NCBI RefSeq assembly: GCF_001425685.1
Contig: NZ_LMCY01000016.1
Coordinates: forward strand, 56,352-115,041
Origin: Massilia sp. Root335
GTDB taxonomy: Bacteria; Pseudomonadota; Gammaproteobacteria; Burkholderiales; Burkholderiaceae_D
Reading direction: 5' to 3'
DNA: 58,690 nucleotides
Part shown: in pieces, positions 16,029 through 25,141 of the stretch
How the letters are laid out: each line of letters opens with the position of its first letter
Numbering within the stretch: the stretch's first letter is position 1
The notes under the pieces: generated by a model
Database searches by the model: none
What the model saw: the letters and a program-made list of their open reading frames with translations, nothing else
What the model was told of the DNA's origin: nothing
Made by a program: the position numbers and the translations under genes

Positions 16029-17137
16029 CTAGCGGTCGGCCACCTCATGTCGGTAGTCCAGGATTTCCTTCAACGTGCTCATCGCCAACGCACGGAACCC
16101 GTGCCCGGTCATGTCGCCCTTGTAGCCCATGCGCTCGAGGGCTTTCAGCAGCGTGTTGTTGCTCAGTGGACGCCTCGGATCGCGCGGGTTCGGGAACAGA
16201 CAGGTGCCGCCCCCGTATGCCGGTGCAGGTCACACAGCAGGGCCAGCGCCTGCCGCGACAGGCATACATGATGATCGGTCTTGTCGGGATTGATACGGCG
16301 CTGCCCGCGCTTCATGCGTTTCCAAGGGATGATCCACTCTCCCTTCTCCACGTCGACCTCGGCCGACGGCGTCTCGATGAGTTCACTAGTCCTTACGAAC
16401 ACCAGCAACATCAGTTTCATCGCGATGCGAGTCGACACGCCCATACAGGCTTCGTTGGCGTACGGCGCGCGCAGGAACTCGGGCAATTCGTCGACACCGA
16501 TCGCCGCGAAGTGTCCCTTCTCGCGTGGCTCCAGGACCTCGCGCAAGAACTCCGCGGGGTTGCGCTCGGCAAGCCCGCAACGGATTGCGTACCTGAACAC
16601 ACCCGAGCAGTTCGCGGTCTGCCGGTTCGCGATCTCCAGCGCGCCGCGCCGTTCGATGGCCCGGATGTCATCGAGCACATCCGGAGCCTGTATCTCCGCG
16701 ATCGGCGACTGACCGAAAGCCGGGAAAATGTACGCCTCGAAGCGCCGCAAGATTTCCTCTGCAGTCCGAGGTTGCCATTTCTTGATCATGGTGCGATGCC
16801 AATCACGTGCGACATGTTCGAACGTGTTCTGTGCCGACAGCCTGGCCTGGCGCGCCTGCTCGGCCTTGGCTTGCGCCGGGTCAGCACCTGCGGCCAGCAA
16901 CCGGCGCGCCTCATCGCGCTTGGCCCTGGCATCCGCGAGGGAGACGTCTTGTAAGGCACCGAAGCTCAATCTGTTCTCTTTGCCGTCCGGCTGCCTGAAT
17001 TTCATACGCCAGAGCTTGCCGCCCGTTGGCATGACCTCAAGGTACAAGCCGCCCCCATCGGCAAGCTTACAGGGTTTGCCTTTCGCCTTGGCGTTGCACA
17101 CCTGCAGTTGGGTGAGAGGCTGTACCTGTTTGGGCAT
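16029..17137 (-). pseudogene. P4-type tyrosine integrase, frameshifted and truncated
   Basis: It begins at MPKQVQPLTQLQV and shows the P4-integrase order: the DUF4102-like N-terminal domain (KLADGGGLYLEV, WRMKFRQPDGKE, LSFGALQDVSLADAR), the SAM-like core-binding domain, and the catalytic domain starting MKLMLLVFVRTSEL, where the first catalytic Arg lies. Near 16,205 the frame shifts; the following frame continues correctly with FPNPRDPRRPLSNNTLLKAL and GHGFRALA. The gene stops shortly after YRHEVADR, before the catalytic Tyr region, so it cannot be active. Its 5' end faces the tRNA-Ser 3' remnant at 17,305. Confidence 0.88.
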
Positions 17138-17236
17138 TTTGGGGGCATCCTGTCCACCGAGGGGCTCGGCATGCCCCGAAAAATGCCCCCAAAGCTGCAA
17201 GCCGTTCGAAGACATCGCTGGACAGGATTAGGCAAC

Positions 17237-17274
17237 AAAAAACCCGCCGTCTCTATGAGAACAGCGGGTTTTTT
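17237..17274. terminator. Rho-independent terminator, probably bidirectional
   Basis: AAAAAACCCGC (17,237-17,247) pairs with GCGGGTTTTTT (17,264-17,274) around a 16-base loop, with a T-run after the stem on both strands. It lies between the integrase start and the tRNA-Ser fragment and is the kind of terminator normally found behind a tRNA gene. Confidence 0.8.
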
Positions 17275-17304
17275 GATGTTTCTGAATGTTCAGGAACGGT
17301 GTTC

Positions 17305-17325
17305 TGGCGGAGGCGGTGGGATTCG
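17305..17325 (-). other. Attachment-site remnant: 3' end of a tRNA-Ser gene
   Basis: On the minus strand this reads CGAATCCCACCGCCTCCGCCA, the last 21 bases of a typical bacterial tRNA-Ser, from the T arm through the acceptor stem to CCA. The rest of the tRNA is absent, so this is a duplicated 3' end as left by site-specific integration, not a working tRNA. The partner copy is not in this window. It separates the broken integrase on the left from alpA and the defence island on the right. Confidence 0.75.
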
Positions 17326-17586
17326 TATTGGCCGGCGAAAGCCGCATGAATGCTACGCCCTGCTGCACTACCAGACAGTCCATACCCTGACTCATACCCT
17401 AAAATTTGCGACCTCCGCAGTGGAATGCGGCGAAGTCTTTGACGAGCCAAACCGTGATGTATTCAAGATGGGTCAAAAACAGCTGAGCTCGCTTCGGAAC
17501 TTTATCAACGTCGCATACTTCGTACAATCTTACGCTACCTTCAGTACCGTTGTCCTATCCCTCCCCGCTCATCGCATGAGGTTGAC

Positions 17587-17805
17587 ATGGAACACCACAC
17601 AGCTACTGCAGACCGTTTGATCAGGATAGACGAAGTGCTGCACATTTGCGGTCTTTCGCGCAGTGCACTCTACGCAAGCATTCAAAAAGGTGACTTTCCT
17701 GTTCAGGTGAAGCTTTCGAAAAAAGCATCCGCGTGGGTATACAGTGAAATTTTGGCTTGGGTTAGCGAGCGCGCCGCAAGCCGCAACATCGCTTCGCGGA
17801 GCTAA
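17587..17805 (+). CDS. AlpA-family phage/island regulator
   Basis: A 72-aa winged-helix protein of AlpA type: RLIRIDEVLHICGLSRSALY is the MerR-like first helices, followed by IQKGDFPVQVKLS, where the family usually has FP-PVKLG, then the WVYSEILAWV end. AlpA proteins are small excisionase-like activators in prophages and islands that control excision or integrase expression. About 260 bases without a gene precede it, after the tRNA-Ser remnant. It probably belongs to the element that carried the right-hand island. No working integrase gene remains nearby. Confidence 0.88.
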   Translation: MEHHTATADRLIRIDEVLHICGLSRSALYASIQKGDFPVQVKLSKKASAWVYSEILAWVSERAASRNIASRS

Positions 17806-18315
17806 CTGTCCTTCGATAAGAGATGTGCTGGTGGTAGCGTAGCTCTCCAATTCAAGTCAAACGGCTTTCCAGGCCAATTCTATCGATAGAATCATGGACT
17901 TGCGTATGGACCTCCTTTCTTACCGCCCGTGCAGAACACACGAAGTGCGGTAGAGGCGATCCTGCTCAGTGGATGATAGGGGTGCCTTTGCTGCCGAACC
18001 GCCCCTCGGCCGTACTCCTGGACAAGCGCGGCATGTCGAGCAAGCCCGACTGGCTGATCCCGAGATCCGAAGCGATCATCACAAGTTCTCGGGCCGGCGC
18101 GCATACACGATCACGTCGGCAACGTCGCCGGCGAAAGCGCGGGAGCTGCAATCGTTTGCGACTGACTCCGGCGCCCCCGCCAGGGTACGTGCCCATCCGT
18201 CAACGCGCGCGTCCTGCTCCGTCGACTTCTTTGCTGATGAAGTCATGAGGAAAGTCCGGTCACGGAGTGCGTGCGGTCCAACGAGAGACCGAGCGCGCTC
18301 AGCGCAACGGAATCA
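17806..18315. other. Gene-fragment region, no intact gene
   Basis: No complete gene is supported. On the minus strand one frame at about 18,090-17,970 gives a protein-like stretch (MIASDLGISQSGLLDMPRL), and a neighbouring frame contains DVADVIVYA-like sequence. This suggests the decayed remains of a larger protein that I cannot identify. Confidence 0.3.
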
Positions 18316-19026
18316 TTACCATTCCAGATCCTCCAGCAAGTGCCAGCGTACGACATTCGCGAACAGCTCCAGATCCTCCGCGTCGCCAGAACTGTTGTAT
18401 TGAGCCGAGTCCCGATTCACGACCAGGTCCGCGACCGACGCTCCTCCGTCTGCATCGAAAGCGAACCCTGCATCGAACACGAGGTTGCCCGTCCAGCTCC
18501 TGTGCAATTTGAGTCGCGCCCTATCAAGGTAGATGAACCACTTCGCGTCCATGTCATGCTTCACGAAGCCGCGCGCGATCCGTTCCATCGCCGCGGCATC
18601 GAACGCCAGGTCCGGGTGGAGAGTTGCCCGGGCACGCGGCATGGGCTGGAGATCGGACCAGTCAGCAGGATGCACGATCAGCCGCTCACCGCTGGACAGA
18701 TTCTCGACCGACGCTCTGGCTGCGTCCAGAAGCGCCAGGTCGCGCTGGCGCGCACTGGCGTTCGACGACATCCGGATCATTTCGATTGCTTCATCGTATC
18801 GCGCCCACCGAATGGCTGACGTCTGCCAGTTCGGCAACGCAGGAGGATGCCGCGCCTCCATCAGGAAATAAGTCGCCGGGCCGCTCGCCCCGTCGAATGG
18901 CCCCGACAGACGTGCGCGTACGAATGCGTCATATCCGGTTTTCTCCCGAACTGCACGCGGGGCCGTGCGCTCGGCAGACTCGCCGGCCAGCGTCGATGTC
19001 TTCGCGAACGTCCATGCCAAGGCCAC
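18316..19026 (-). CDS. Hypothetical protein with a KWFIY...HRSWTG motif
   Basis: A 236-aa protein. Its C-terminal half has a block resembling MDxKWFIYxD followed by LKLHRSWTG (about residues 155-180), a motif I recall from small uncharacterised proteins that also occur as domains in macrodomain or ADP-ribosylation related proteins. That recollection is not firm. The N-terminal 90 residues are unremarkable. Another minus-strand frame (19,252-18,929) overlaps its start and also looks partly protein-like, so this may be the 3' part of a longer gene with a frameshift. It lies between decayed DNA and the defence operon. Confidence 0.45.
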   Translation of the reverse strand: MALAWTFAKTSTLAGESAERTAPRAVREKTGYDAFVRARLSGPFDGASGPATYFLMEARHPPALPNWQTSAIRWARYDEAIEMIRMSSNASARQRDLALLDAARASVENLSSGERLIVHPADWSDLQPMPRARATLHPDLAFDAAAMERIARGFVKHDMDAKWFIYLDRARLKLHRSWTGNLVFDAGFAFDADGGASVADLVVNRDSAQYNSSGDAEDLELFANVVRWHLLEDLEW

Positions 19027-19655
19027 CGAAATGGCCGGCCGGCTCCCTCAACAAGAAGCGTCCGCCGCCACTGACAACGACGCCGCCATGATTTTCCGCC
19101 ACGTTCAGCTCCTGTTCCATTTGCTTCGCTTCCCAAACCATGTACAGCCCCGATACCGTCTTCCGGCGAGGCGCTTGACCCACCAACTGCGTGTGTCCCG
19201 GGTGCGCTCGAACAAAAACCATGATCATCAAGCAATATCGGCCTGGGGACAAGGGCGGTACTTTGATCGCCGCATGGATGAATTCCTCCTGAGCCGCAAC
19301 GGCTACCGTTACAGCCTGAAAAAAGTTTCATTTTGAAAACTATGTTTGTTAATATTGAACGTGGACGAGTCATGATGGCTGACTGCTTCGTGCAAGGTCA
19401 TCTTCCTTTCCAGCGCGCCGGCCGGGCCGAACTGCAGGACGCCCACGGCCCGGGTGCCGAGCTTCATCGGCAACGTCACCTCTGTCACTCAAGATTCAAT
19501 ACCATGGATTCATCAAAGGCTCACTGAAGGTCGTCAGCAATATCGTCACGCTCGACGGTGCATTCAGGCTCGACGACGCGAAGATGAGCTACCAGACGCA
19601 ACGCGCCTCCACCTGATCGAGCGGCGCTCCCCTCACCTTTTCATCCTCGTTCGTC
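19027..19655. other. Mostly non-coding DNA before the defence locus, with one uncertain minus-strand frame
   Basis: A minus-strand frame from 19,252 to 18,929 (107 aa, with VFVRAHPGHTQLVG and GGVVVSGGGRFLL) may be a real small gene or the N-terminal part of the gene at 18,316-19,026 split by a frameshift. From 19,253 to 19,655 I see no supported gene; a short AT-rich stretch near 19,330-19,360 (GTTAATATTGAA) may hold the promoter of the NERD-helicase gene. Confidence 0.3.
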
Positions 19656-21278
19656 ATGGCATCCATTTCTCCAGGTCTTCTTCCTTCGCTGCGCATGGAC
19701 GCCGGCCGCTATCGCGAGCTGGAGGTACTGGAGCGCCTGCGCGATCATCTGCCGTCAGGATTCGAGGTCTTCCACAACATCGCTCTTCACACAATCCGTG
19801 GCGGCCGTGACTGCTACGGTGAAATCGATGTCGCCGTGCTATCGCCGGCTGGCTGCCTGCTGTTGATCGAAGTGAAGGCGGGCCCTGTCGTCCTGCGCGA
19901 AGGCGGAATTTTCAAGCTCTACGGCGACGGTGAATGCGATGTGGCACGCCAGGGCCGGCTGCAGCGCGCAGCCATGCAGAATCGCCTGCAGGACGCCGGC
20001 CTCAAAACGGAGTTGCTCAGCTGCCTGGTGCTGCCCGACTATACGCTCGGCGACAGCCAGGTCGTCTCGATCCCGCGCGATCGGATCATCGATGCTTCCG
20101 GCTATGAGAGCATGGTTGCGACTGTCCAGCAGTGGCTTCAGGGCGTGCCCGGCAGGGTGGACCGCGAAGCATTACGGCGGCTTCTGCTCAACCAGTTCCG
20201 CGTCACGCCCGATCTGGCAACGATGCGCGAGCAGTTGCAGGGCACCGTGCGGCGCCTGTCCGATGGACTGGCAACATGGGTGCCACGCATCGATGCTCCC
20301 TCCGGGATCTTCCGGATCCAGGCCACGGCCGGCTCGGGCAAGACCCAGCTCGCGCTGCAACTGCTCGACACCGCCGCTGCCGAGGGCAACAACGCCAGCT
20401 ATGTCTGCTTCAACCGTAGTCTGGCCGACCATGTCCGGCGTCTGGCCTCCCCAAAGGTGCAGGTAGTGAATTACCATGAACTCTGCGTCGAGCACTACCG
20501 GCGACACCACGGCGATCCGGATTTCACGCCCGAGTCATACCATCGGATGGCGAATGCCTACTTCGAAGCCAGCGTCGGTTTCACACCGAGCCTGGATCTT
20601 CTGATCGTGGACGAAGCGCAGGACTTCGACGCCAGCTGGGTGCAGACCCTGTGCCAGCGGCTCAAGCCAGGCGGCAGGTTGTACGTGCTCGAAGACGAAG
20701 CCCAGCGCCTGTACCAGCAGCCGGAATTCGAACTGGACGACGCTGTCACGATCCGTTGCAGCGACAATTTCCGGAGCCCGCGGGTGATCTGCGACGTGAT
20801 CAACGCGCTTGCACTCGTCAGCCCGCCAATCCGCAGTCTGAACCCCTGGTCGGGTGAAGTTCCCGGCATTCACGCCTACGGGTCGGACGAGGAACTGCTG
20901 GCCGCGACCGGGGCCGCCGTGTCCGCACTGCTGGCTCGCGGCTTTGCACTGGGCGACATCGTGATCGTTTCCGGGCGTGGACGCGAACGGTCGGCACTGC
21001 TGAACCGGGTAATGATCGGGGACTGGCGTACCCGCAGGTTTACCGGGGAATACGACCGCAACGGCGAGCCACGCTGGAGCGGGGGCGAGTTGCTGGTCGA
21101 ATCGGTGTACCGCTACAAGGGTCAGAGCGCGCCCGCTGTCGTCGTGGCCGAGTTCGATTTTGCCGAGCTCGACGATGTCGTGCGGCGCAAGCTGTTCGTC
21201 GCCCTCACCCGTGCGCAGATGGCGGCGGAACTGGTGCTGTCGACCCGGGCAGAGCGCTGTCTGACTGCGGCGCTCTGA
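19656..21278 (+). CDS. NERD-domain nuclease fused to an SF1-like helicase
   Basis: A 540-aa protein. The N-terminal NERD nuclease-like domain shows GEIDVAVLSPAGCLLLIEVKAG (about residues 67-88), with the D and ExK pattern of PD-(D/E)xK enzymes. The second part is a UvrD-like ATPase: Walker A ATAGSGKTQ near residue 225, Walker B LLIVDEAQDFD, SDNFRSP, and the C-terminal motif FVALTRAQM. Such proteins occur in phage-defence loci and are thought to process foreign nucleic acid. It leads a two-gene unit with the membrane protein 42 bases downstream. A second, different NERD-helicase lies at 48,161-49,888; having two in one locus is unusual. Confidence 0.88.
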   Translation: MASISPGLLPSLRMDAGRYRELEVLERLRDHLPSGFEVFHNIALHTIRGGRDCYGEIDVAVLSPAGCLLLIEVKAGPVVLREGGIFKLYGDGECDVARQGRLQRAAMQNRLQDAGLKTELLSCLVLPDYTLGDSQVVSIPRDRIIDASGYESMVATVQQWLQGVPGRVDREALRRLLLNQFRVTPDLATMREQLQGTVRRLSDGLATWVPRIDAPSGIFRIQATAGSGKTQLALQLLDTAAAEGNNASYVCFNRSLADHVRRLASPKVQVVNYHELCVEHYRRHHGDPDFTPESYHRMANAYFEASVGFTPSLDLLIVDEAQDFDASWVQTLCQRLKPGGRLYVLEDEAQRLYQQPEFELDDAVTIRCSDNFRSPRVICDVINALALVSPPIRSLNPWSGEVPGIHAYGSDEELLAATGAAVSALLARGFALGDIVIVSGRGRERSALLNRVMIGDWRTRRFTGEYDRNGEPRWSGGELLVESVYRYKGQSAPAVVVAEFDFAELDDVVRRKLFVALTRAQMAAELVLSTRAERCLTAAL

Positions 21279-21320
21279 CGACCGCGAATCCTGACAACTC
21301 ATCCTCTTTCGGGCTCCCGC

Positions 21321-23051
21321 ATGGGTCATCTTCTTTCCAGGTTGTTCATCACTTTGCGGCGCAATCTGCTGCTGTTCGTCTCCATCGTGGTGATTCTCGC
21401 CTGCGGGACATGGATACGCACCGAATGGAAAAATATTCAGGGCATCGTCAGCGAACTTCCATCGCTGGAAAGAGCGCAGCAGGACGTGAACCGGTATCAG
21501 GATCTGCTGACCCGCGAGACTGTGGAAGGCCTCGGGCGCCTGTCCGGCGCAATGGTGCAGCAGCTCGATGCACGCATTCGTACCGTTGACGACGATCTGC
21601 ACCGTCTGCAGCGGGAGCAGGAAAAGGCACCACCGCTCGTGCTCACCGCACTCAATGGCCCCGATACGATGGCGAAATCGCTGACGCATGCGGTCACGAC
21701 GAACATCAGAATCGAACTGCTGCGTCAGGAACGAGCATACCTGGTCGCCTCGCGCGCACGCGTACATGCAATGGCTCACCGCAAGGAAGCAATGAACAGA
21801 CTCGCGCAACTGCGCCAGGCGCACGTGGAGGTGTACGCCGAATACCAGAGCGCGCTGAGGCGGAAGGATGCTTTCAAGGCGAATGGAGGACTGGGCGTGC
21901 GCTTTCACGTTGGCCCGACATACCGGCAGCTACAGGCGCTCGACAAGCAAGTGAAGGATCTCTGGATCGCGAATGACGCTGCGTACAGAGCCTTTCTGAA
22001 GCAACGGGATGCTCTGAACAGCGCGCCGGCTCCCGGGATCCTGCCCGCGTTTGCGGTGGACGTGCAGCGGTTGACCGCTGCGGCCGAGCCGCTGCGCGAA
22101 CGTCTCCTGCACGCCCGGCGTCTTGCGGCGGAGAGCTACCTCTGGCAAGCCTGGCAGGCGGTGCGGCCTTTGCTGCCCATTGCCTTTGGGGTACTGGTCG
22201 GATGGTGGCTCGTCCCGGCGGCCATCCGCACCCTGTTCTATTTCGTGCTGGCGCCGCTGGCTGCACGCAGGCCTCCGATCGTGATCGGGCCCGTCGATCG
22301 CAGGACGCCAGCCTCCCCTTCACTGGCGCAGCTTTCGTGCAATGGCAGTTCGCTCATCTCCGCAATATCGCAAAAGGCGATGCTGGCTCCCGGCCAGGAG
22401 CTGCTCATCCGCCCGGAGTATTGCCAGAGCCAGCCCCTGGGCGCCATCGTCAGCACAAAAGTGCTCTTCGACTGGCACCGCTGGCTGACCAGCATCGCCG
22501 CGCACCTCTGGATGCTGAAGCGCTTGCGCACGACGCAGACCGCAGCCGTCGTGGTGTCGCCCACGGCAGACGCACTCGATGAGGTCGCCCTGCTGGAGAT
22601 TGGCCCCGGAGATGCATTCGTGCTGCAGCCACGCGCGTTGGTGGACATCGTGTACCGCACCGGTGAGCGGCCGCGAATCCGCAGCCACTGGCGCCTTGGA
22701 ACACTGCACGCGTGGCTGACGCTGCAACTGCGCTACCTGAGCTTCGAGGGACCCGCCACGCTGATCGTCAAGGGATGTCGGGGCGTACGATTGGAAAACG
22801 CTTCGACCGGCCGCACGATCAGTCAGCATGCAACGCTCGGATTCAGCAGGAACACCACTTATGCCACCGTTCGCACAGAGCCCTTCATTCCTTATCTGAT
22901 GGGCAGGCAGCCCCTCCTTCAGGACAGGTTCACCGGGCAGGATGCCTGCTACCTCTACGAGGAAGTCCCGCGCAATGCGCGTCCCGGACAGCCGGGGCAC
23001 AATCCGTTGGAGGTGCTGCTCGATGCAGGTTTGAAGGCTTTCGGGATCTGA
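21321..23051 (+). CDS. Membrane-anchored coiled-coil protein with a C-terminal AIM24-like beta domain
   Basis: A 576-aa protein with a membrane helix near residues 14-33, a long alpha-helical, probably coiled-coil region (about 35-265), then one or two membrane helices near 280-315. The C-terminal 250 residues look beta-rich (LAPGQELLIRPEY, GDAFVLQPRALVDIVYRTG, LRYLSFEGPATLIVKG) and recall the AIM24/TIGR00266 fold; this is resemblance by eye only. The topology would place the helical part in the periplasm and the beta domain in the cytoplasm. It probably acts with the NERD-helicase upstream, perhaps as a membrane anchor or effector. It converges on the caspase-like gene. Confidence 0.7.
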   Translation: MGHLLSRLFITLRRNLLLFVSIVVILACGTWIRTEWKNIQGIVSELPSLERAQQDVNRYQDLLTRETVEGLGRLSGAMVQQLDARIRTVDDDLHRLQREQEKAPPLVLTALNGPDTMAKSLTHAVTTNIRIELLRQERAYLVASRARVHAMAHRKEAMNRLAQLRQAHVEVYAEYQSALRRKDAFKANGGLGVRFHVGPTYRQLQALDKQVKDLWIANDAAYRAFLKQRDALNSAPAPGILPAFAVDVQRLTAAAEPLRERLLHARRLAAESYLWQAWQAVRPLLPIAFGVLVGWWLVPAAIRTLFYFVLAPLAARRPPIVIGPVDRRTPASPSLAQLSCNGSSLISAISQKAMLAPGQELLIRPEYCQSQPLGAIVSTKVLFDWHRWLTSIAAHLWMLKRLRTTQTAAVVVSPTADALDEVALLEIGPGDAFVLQPRALVDIVYRTGERPRIRSHWRLGTLHAWLTLQLRYLSFEGPATLIVKGCRGVRLENASTGRTISQHATLGFSRNTTYATVRTEPFIPYLMGRQPLLQDRFTGQDACYLYEEVPRNARPGQPGHNPLEVLLDAGLKAFGI

Positions 23052-23147
23052 CCATGAGCGCCGTCGTCCCGGGTCGGCCGGGACGCAACAACAGCAGGAC
23101 GGCAGTCTCCATAGGGCTCGAGGCGCATTACAAGCGGTGAGATCCCG

Positions 23148-23885
23148 TCAATCGTCGTCCTCTTCGTCATCGTCATCCTCATCGTCATCAAGAAGGAATT
23201 CACGGCGTCTGCCGAACACCTCCTCACTGACGTTTTGCGGCAACTGTCCTTTGCCATCGGTCTGGACCACGAACTGCAGGGAATCCTGCATGGTCACCGC
23301 TTCGTCGTCCAGGTCCTCGCCGATGGGGTATGTCGGCGCAAACTGGGCGATGGCATCCGCAAAGTGACCGATCATTCTATCCTGTCGGCGATAGCTCGAT
23401 TTGCGAATCGACGCCATCTTCGCCAGTATCGAGCAATCGATCAGCGTTCCTTCGAGCCACCAGGAGCTCGACGCATAACCAGCACACCAGCGTAGATTGC
23501 TCGCCTTGAGCCCCTCTTCCATCGTTTGCGAACATTCGCCGCCGAAACATGATCCGAGCAGCACGCCGGTAATATTGCAGGCCTTCGAGACCTCGGCAAT
23601 GCCCTTCAACAGGTCGCGCAGCGGGACCGTCCCCACCCGTCCTTTCCAGCCATGGGCGGCGATATAAACGATCGCATTCTGATAGTGCACCTTGCACAGG
23701 CATTTCAAGGCATACCCGAAGCTCGACTTGTCGTAGAAATTCGCGTGCAGTACTTCCGTGTCACCCGCGAACTTGGCTACGCCTTCGATGAAGGGCAGCA
23801 CACTGGTAAGGTTTGCATCCTTGTCGTCAAGCTCCCATGGTGCCTCCAGGACGATAATCGCCCTGCGTGCGTGTTGTCGTGTCAT
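23148..23885 (-). CDS. Caspase-like cysteine peptidase with an acidic tail
   Basis: A 245-aa protein with a caspase-fold pattern: an N-terminal strand AIIVLEAP, then VYIAAHGWKG with the probable catalytic His78, and VLLGSCFGGE with the probable catalytic Cys113. This His-Gly / Cys-x-Gly-Gly arrangement is typical of prokaryotic caspase/CHAT-type peptidases. The last about 15 residues are almost all Asp and Glu. The gene follows the WYL regulator by 60 bases with a Shine-Dalgarno (AGGAAACG) and is therefore probably under its control. In defence systems such peptidases are often effectors that cut host or partner proteins after activation. No Pfam search was possible. Confidence 0.75.
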   Translation of the reverse strand: MTRQHARRAIIVLEAPWELDDKDANLTSVLPFIEGVAKFAGDTEVLHANFYDKSSFGYALKCLCKVHYQNAIVYIAAHGWKGRVGTVPLRDLLKGIAEVSKACNITGVLLGSCFGGECSQTMEEGLKASNLRWCAGYASSSWWLEGTLIDCSILAKMASIRKSSYRRQDRMIGHFADAIAQFAPTYPIGEDLDDEAVTMQDSLQFVVQTDGKGQLPQNVSEEVFGRRREFLLDDDEDDDDEEDDD

Positions 23886-23945
23886 TCGTGATCGTTTCCT
23901 GGTCAGTATTGTGAGATGAATGGACGCAGCGGCGTTGGTATCACT

Positions 23946-24953
23946 TCAGGCATATGCCGCTGCCATCCGTTTTGCCACGCCAGCGAGTTCATCGCGCAGT
24001 TCCGCGGGCTCCTGGACTACGACGCCATCGCCGAACCCGAGCAGCCACCAGACCAGCGAGCGGGTGTTCGGGACCGTGGCCGAAAGGTGCAGTCGGCCGT
24101 CGGCGTCGCCCGTCAGTACTTGATCGGCACTGAGCGGCGTTTCGAACAGGTGCTCGCCGGCCGCGCGTGTGAACACCGCGCGCACATTGATTGGGTCGCC
24201 GGCGATGACGCCGAACTGGCCGGAGGCGATATAGCTGTCGACGTCGAACCCAGCCTTCTTGCGGGCCGATTCATACAGCACCTCGGCCTGCTGGATCCGG
24301 TGCAGTGCAATGGTGCGGACATCCTCGTAGCGGTCGAACATGCAGACCAGGTAGACGAGGCCGCCGCGCAGCACCACGGCCAGCGGATGCACCGAGTCAT
24401 AAACAGTCGGCTCGCCGGCATCGCGCTTGCGATAGTGCAGCTTCAGCTGCCGGTCCTCCATCAGCGCCAGGTAGACGCTGCGCTGGCATTCTTCGTCCAT
24501 GCGTGGCGGCAGCAACGGCTGCTGGGGCGGTACGCTGCGCACCTTGTCCAGCCAGGCCCGCGACGGAGCCGAATCGTCCACCGTCGACAGCGTGCGGGCG
24601 GCTGACCGGAAATGAGGACGCAGGGCCTTGACCGTGATCGGCGGCAGGTGGTGCCGCAGGTGCTGCTCGACCAGCGTCAGCGTCAGCGCTTCCGGCACGG
24701 TCAATCCCGGCAGGTCGAAGCTCGACGCGTCGCGCAGCCAGCTCCAGCCGAACGGCTTGTCGCGTTCATCGACCACGACCGGAAAGACGTTCGACAGCTC
24801 CCGGAGATCCCGTTGGACGGTACGCTCGGTCACGTGAAAGTCGGCGGCGCGCAGCCGTTCGTACAGTTCCCTGACCGAGATTCTCGCTGGCGCACGCGGC
24901 ACCATGCGCAGCATGTGCCATTGGCGCACCAGGGATTGCTGATTGGTCGCCAT
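23946..24953 (-). CDS. WYL-domain transcriptional regulator
   Basis: A 335-aa protein starting at MATNQQ. The N-terminus is a DeoR-like winged helix (ISVRELYERLRAADFHVTERTVQRDLRELS). The middle is a WYL domain (residues about 155-235, with LKLHYRKRD, VHPLAVVLRGGLVYLVCMFDRYEDVRTIALHRI), and a WCX C-terminal domain follows. BrxR and CapW are of this type: they repress phage-defence operons and may sense nucleic acid or nucleotide signals. The start chosen overlaps the stop of a preceding 62-codon frame, and the caspase-like gene follows. It is the only clear transcription factor within the defence locus and so is the prime candidate for its control. Confidence 0.92.
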   Translation of the reverse strand: MATNQQSLVRQWHMLRMVPRAPARISVRELYERLRAADFHVTERTVQRDLRELSNVFPVVVDERDKPFGWSWLRDASSFDLPGLTVPEALTLTLVEQHLRHHLPPITVKALRPHFRSAARTLSTVDDSAPSRAWLDKVRSVPPQQPLLPPRMDEECQRSVYLALMEDRQLKLHYRKRDAGEPTVYDSVHPLAVVLRGGLVYLVCMFDRYEDVRTIALHRIQQAEVLYESARKKAGFDVDSYIASGQFGVIAGDPINVRAVFTRAAGEHLFETPLSADQVLTGDADGRLHLSATVPNTRSLVWWLLGFGDGVVVQEPAELRDELAGVAKRMAAAYA

Positions 24954-25141
24954 CAGAGGTCCTCCGCCCAGCGTTCCCGGAAGCCCGGCTCGTGCTTGCG
25001 CCATTCGCTGAATGGCTGGGGATCAAATTCGTGATAGAGCAATCCGAGCTGCTTCGTGCGTGCGATGGCGTCGATGTGTTCGATCAGTGCGGGCATGTTC
25101 AACTGCGCGACGCCGATGGGTCCGGCTGCCGTCTGGTTCAA
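24953..25141 (-). CDS. Small ORF coupled to the WYL gene, possibly a gene remnant
   Basis: A 62-aa frame beginning with TTG, with PALIEHIDAIARTKQLGLLYHEF and a charged end. Its stop overlaps the ATG of the WYL gene (TGATG), which suggests translational coupling. Protein-like codon use stops at the AT-rich DNA at 25,142, so either this is a real small protein with a weak start or the C-terminal remnant of a longer gene replaced by the promoter region. I do not recognise the family. Confidence 0.45.
   Translation of the reverse strand: MNQTAAGPIGVAQLNMPALIEHIDAIARTKQLGLLYHEFDPQPFSEWRKHEPGFRERWAEDL

Noticed and set aside
15950..16954. 334-codon plus-strand frame opposite the integrase
   Set aside because: The minus strand encodes clear P4-integrase domains, so this frame is a shadow.
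17305..17325. A working tRNA-Ser gene
   Set aside because: Only the last 21 bases are present; no anticodon arm or D arm lies beside them.
23150..23200. Repetitive tcatcgtc-type DNA suggesting a tandem repeat
   Set aside because: It is the coding sequence of the acidic Asp/Glu tail of the caspase-like protein and needs no other explanation.
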